DNA of 64,000 bases, from the NCBI RefSeq assembly GCF_002005205.3, contig NZ_CP019701.2, positions 682,001 through 746,000 of the forward strand, in the 5' to 3' direction. Below are positions 61,534 to 64,000 of this stretch, piece by piece (position 1 is the stretch's first letter; each line of letters begins with the position of its first letter). Source of the DNA: Rhizobium rhizogenes (GTDB taxonomy: Bacteria; Pseudomonadota; Alphaproteobacteria; Rhizobiales; Rhizobiaceae). The translations under genes and the position numbers were made by a program. Below the pieces are notes generated by a model. The model was not told the DNA's origin, ran no database searches, and worked only from the letters and a program-made list of their open reading frames with translations.

Positions 61534-61762
61534 TGCAGCCTGCCCGGAAGCGCGCGGCGTCTTCGGGAAAACGGCGTGCATCCGGCATCTGAAAACCGTT
61601 AATGAACCGCCCTGCGGTTCGTTACGATTTTAAATGTATATTAATACAGATTTAACAGCAGCGTCGTTCCGACCGCTCTTTTCATGGCCCCGCGACTGAT
61701 CCTGTGCCAGCCTCACCAGGGCGTTGGCTGTTGCGGAATTTATTTCGCCGCCATGAGAGTGG

Positions 61763-63535
61763 GTGCATCGGGAAATGATAGCTTTTGTGGTGCGGCTTAA
61801 AAGCCGGGCGCATTTCATTATTCAGAGAAGCCCGCTGCGGGGCAGGGAGGCCGTTCTTGGTGCCGCCGCCCGCCGCCGGGTGGATGCCCGGATGAGGCTG
61901 GGCATCGTGATCGCCGTCTTTACCGTCATCTATGCCGTCGTGGCCGCGCGCCTCGTTCAATATGGCCTTGCGGAACCGGTTGCCACCGCCTGGATCAATA
62001 CGGGTGCCACAGCCGTCGCGTCGCGGCCGGATATTGTCGACCGCAACGGCAAATTGCTGGCCACCGATCTCAACATGGTGTCGCTCTACGCGGATCCGCG
62101 CCGGGTGGTCGATCCGGATGAGGTGGTGGAAAAACTCGCGACTGTCATCCCCAATCTCGACTGGCGCGAAACGCACCGCAGATTGCGCTCGGATAGCGGC
62201 TTCCAGTGGCTGCGCCGCCAACTCACACCCCGGCAGCAGGCGGATATCCTCAATCTCGGCATACCCGGCATCGGTTTTCGGCCGGAAAAACGGCGATTTT
62301 ATCCGGGTGGCCCGACCGCCTCGCACATTATCGGCCATGTGAACGTCGACAATCAGGGCCTTGCCGGCATGGAGCGTTATCTCGACCAGCAGGGGCTCGC
62401 CGATCTGCGCGCCACCGGTCTTGCGAGCGGCATGGCGCTGGAGCCGGTGAAACTGTCGATCGATCTGCGGGTGCAGAACATCGTTCGTGAGATCGTCATG
62501 AAGGCGAAAAACGACTATCAGGCGGAAGCGGCGGGCGCGGTGATCCTCGATGTGGAGACGGGCGAGGTGCTGGCCATGGCCTCGGTGCCGGACTACGACC
62601 CCAACGAACCGTCCCGCACCCTTGCCGATGGCAGCATCGACAGGGAGTATGAAAAGGGCTGGTTCAACCGCATGAGCAACGCCACCTTCGAGATGGGCTC
62701 CACCTTCAAGAGCTTCACGCTCGCCATGGGGCTGGATGCGGGCGCGATCACGCTCAATTCGGTGGTCGACGCATCGCGGCCGATCCGCATGGGCGGCTTC
62801 ACCATCAAGGATTTCTGGGGCAAGAACCGCCCGCTTTCAATCGCGGAAGTGTTTCAATATTCCTCCAACATCGGCACGGCGGCCGTCGCCGACATGGTCG
62901 GTGTCGAAGGCCACCAGCAATTCCTGACGAAACTCGGATTGCTGTCGCGCATGGAGACCGAAATGCCCGGCGTGGCGACGCCAACCCAGCCGAGGACGTG
63001 GAAGAAGATCAATTCCGTCACCATTTCCTTCGGACACGGTATCGCCACCACGCCGCTGCAGACGGCGGTTGCCGCCGCAGCGCTCATCAATGGCGGAAAC
63101 CTGATTTCACCGACCTTCCTGTCGCGTTCAAGGGAAGATGCGGCAACGGTTTCCCGTGCCGTCATCAAGGGAAAGACCAGCGCCGATATGCGTTATCTTT
63201 TCAACTGGAACGGTATCAAGGGCTCCGGCAGGCGTGCGCAGGTCGATGGTTTCCATGTGGGCGGCAAGACCGGAACCGCCGACAAGGTCATCAATGGCCG
63301 ATACGCCAAGGATATCAATTTCAACAGTTTCGTCGCCGCCTTCCCGATGCACAGGCCGAGATATGTCGTTCTATCGATGATCGATGCGCCGAAGACGGGT
63401 GAGAATGGCGGCCGCACGGCAGCCTCCACCGCAGCGCCGATGATCCGCGAAATCGTCGCCCAGACGGCAGCGCTCCTCGGTGTCAAACCGCGTTTCGGTT
63501 ACGAAGCGGAATCGCAATTGCTGATGGATTATTGA
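61763..63535 (+). CDS. FtsI-type penicillin-binding protein (PBP3b-like paralogue)
   Basis: This 590-residue class B PBP has an N-terminal membrane anchor (about 45-68), a pedestal domain, and the transpeptidase motifs S313-TFK (SxxK), S367-SN (SxN) and K502-TGT (KTGT). It crosslinks peptidoglycan as the septal or side-wall transpeptidase. No mur, ftsW or other division genes flank it, so it is likely a second FtsI beyond the one in the dcw cluster; Agrobacterium is known to carry two PBP3 proteins. GTG 61763 or ATG 61775 could be the start. Confidence 0.9.
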   Translation: MHREMIAFVVRLKSRAHFIIQRSPLRGREAVLGAAARRRVDARMRLGIVIAVFTVIYAVVAARLVQYGLAEPVATAWINTGATAVASRPDIVDRNGKLLATDLNMVSLYADPRRVVDPDEVVEKLATVIPNLDWRETHRRLRSDSGFQWLRRQLTPRQQADILNLGIPGIGFRPEKRRFYPGGPTASHIIGHVNVDNQGLAGMERYLDQQGLADLRATGLASGMALEPVKLSIDLRVQNIVREIVMKAKNDYQAEAAGAVILDVETGEVLAMASVPDYDPNEPSRTLADGSIDREYEKGWFNRMSNATFEMGSTFKSFTLAMGLDAGAITLNSVVDASRPIRMGGFTIKDFWGKNRPLSIAEVFQYSSNIGTAAVADMVGVEGHQQFLTKLGLLSRMETEMPGVATPTQPRTWKKINSVTISFGHGIATTPLQTAVAAAALINGGNLISPTFLSRSREDAATVSRAVIKGKTSADMRYLFNWNGIKGSGRRAQVDGFHVGGKTGTADKVINGRYAKDINFNSFVAAFPMHRPRYVVLSMIDAPKTGENGGRTAASTAAPMIREIVAQTAALLGVKPRFGYEAESQLLMDY

Positions 63536-63536
63536 C

Positions 63537-63571
63537 CCCCTCATTGCTGTGACGGGCACAGGAATGAGGGG
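63537..63571. repeat. Short palindromic repeat, family C (copy 2), possible terminator
   Basis: CCCCTCATTGCTGTG...CACAGGAATGAGGGG forms a long stem between the convergent FtsI-type and RarD genes. Its reverse complement is similar to the copy at 8543. Confidence 0.6.
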
Positions 63572-63581
63572 AAAAGCCAGG

Positions 63582-64000
63582 TTATCGCTTGAGCCGCATC
63601 AGGCTCGAGCCGGTATAGATCGCCAGCGCCACCCAGATCATCGCAAACGCCGCCATCCGCACCATGTCGAAGGGTTCCTTGAAGATGAAGATGGCGATGA
63701 GGAAGATCATCGTCGGCGCGATATATTGCATGATGCCGATGGTCGACAGCCGCAGCAGTTTTGCGCCATTGCCATAGAGAATGAGGGGAACGGCGGTGAT
63801 CACGCCGCTTGCGGCCAGAAGCCATGTGTCTGCGGAATTGCCGCCCATGAAATGCGCCTGTCCACTGAAGGCAAGCCAGATCATGACCAGCACGGCGGGG
63901 ATGGACAGCAGCATGACTTCCAGCAGGAATCCCTGCGTCGCGCCGATCGGCAATGTCTTGCGGAAGAAAGCGTAAAAGCCCCACGAGACAGTCAGCGCGA
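63582..64000 (-). CDS. rarD: EamA/RarD-type permease, C-terminal part (runs off right edge)
   Basis: The frame runs from the stop at 63582 to the window edge, about 139 residues with four or more hydrophobic segments. SWGFYAFFRKTLPIGATQGF and GIMQYIAPTMIFLIAIFIF are typical of RarD, a DMT-superfamily permease linked to chloramphenicol and amino acid export (family knowledge). The start lies outside the window. It is convergent with the FtsI-type gene. Confidence 0.82.
   Translation of the reverse strand, partial: ALTVSWGFYAFFRKTLPIGATQGFLLEVMLLSIPAVLVMIWLAFSGQAHFMGGNSADTWLLAASGVITAVPLILYGNGAKLLRLSTIGIMQYIAPTMIFLIAIFIFKEPFDMVRMAAFAMIWVALAIYTGSSLMRLKR

Overview
The window is a contiguous piece of chromosome from an alphaproteobacterium of the Rhizobiales, most likely Agrobacterium (the tumefaciens/fabrum group). 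The basis is the GC-rich coding sequence, tandem RopA-type porins, the rhizobial order DUF2062-acpS-lepB-rnc-era-recO, rpoZ next to a single RelA/SpoT enzyme, pssA-psd, and many short palindromic intergenic repeats of the kind scattered through rhizobial genomes. I see no insertion sequence, prophage, integron, CRISPR array or rRNA operon. One tRNA gene (tRNA-Ser GCT) is present. Most of the window is core chromosome.

Layout. 1-14 kb: an MFS exporter with an attenuator-like leader, a lipid-kinase-like protein, a class III aminotransferase, an OsmC protein, an orphan VapB-type antitoxin, AMP nucleosidase, small membrane proteins, a P-loop kinase, a DUF2147 protein, a Sel1 protein followed by a candidate structured RNA, a HisC-like aminotransferase, a PilZ protein, a ferredoxin-reductase-like flavoprotein with an HpaI-type aldolase, and a DUF883 stress protein with an EcfG-type promoter next to tRNA-Ser. 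14.7-17.4 kb: two near-identical porins in tandem. 17.5-24 kb: lytic transglycosylase, dapA, smpB, a globin-coupled soluble chemoreceptor and a NYN-domain protein. 24-34 kb: the housekeeping block rpoZ-rsh, DUF2062-acpS-lepB-rnc-era and recO, with a Crp/Fnr regulator and a single-domain response regulator between era and recO.

34-46 kb: an MFS protein, a methyltransferase, an operon DUF2339-HD-MOSC, a fusion of a glyoxalase/dioxygenase to an alpha/beta hydrolase, and a NitT/TauT-type ABC importer. 45-55 kb: zinT with a candidate Zur box, an MscS channel, a tightly overlapped operon ygfZ-HD-phosphatase, small secreted proteins, a Nudix hydrolase, YnfA, an SRAP DNA-protein crosslink protein ending in a probable beta-clamp motif, and a REC-REC-GGEEF protein with a degenerate first receiver. 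55-64 kb: phospholipid genes pssA-psd, an Atm1-type ABC exporter, a LysM protein, a LOG-family protein, a second FtsI-type transpeptidase away from any division cluster, and the end of a RarD-type permease.

The most unusual signals are: the leader ORF overlapping an intrinsic terminator before the MFS gene at the left edge; a structured, terminator-ended RNA candidate after the Sel1 gene; conserved Shine-Dalgarno hairpins and identical ends in the duplicated porins; the two-enzyme fusion at 40.5-42.0 kb; the clamp motif on the SRAP protein; and at least four palindromic repeat families. I did not find a clear novel multi-gene defence or mobile system.
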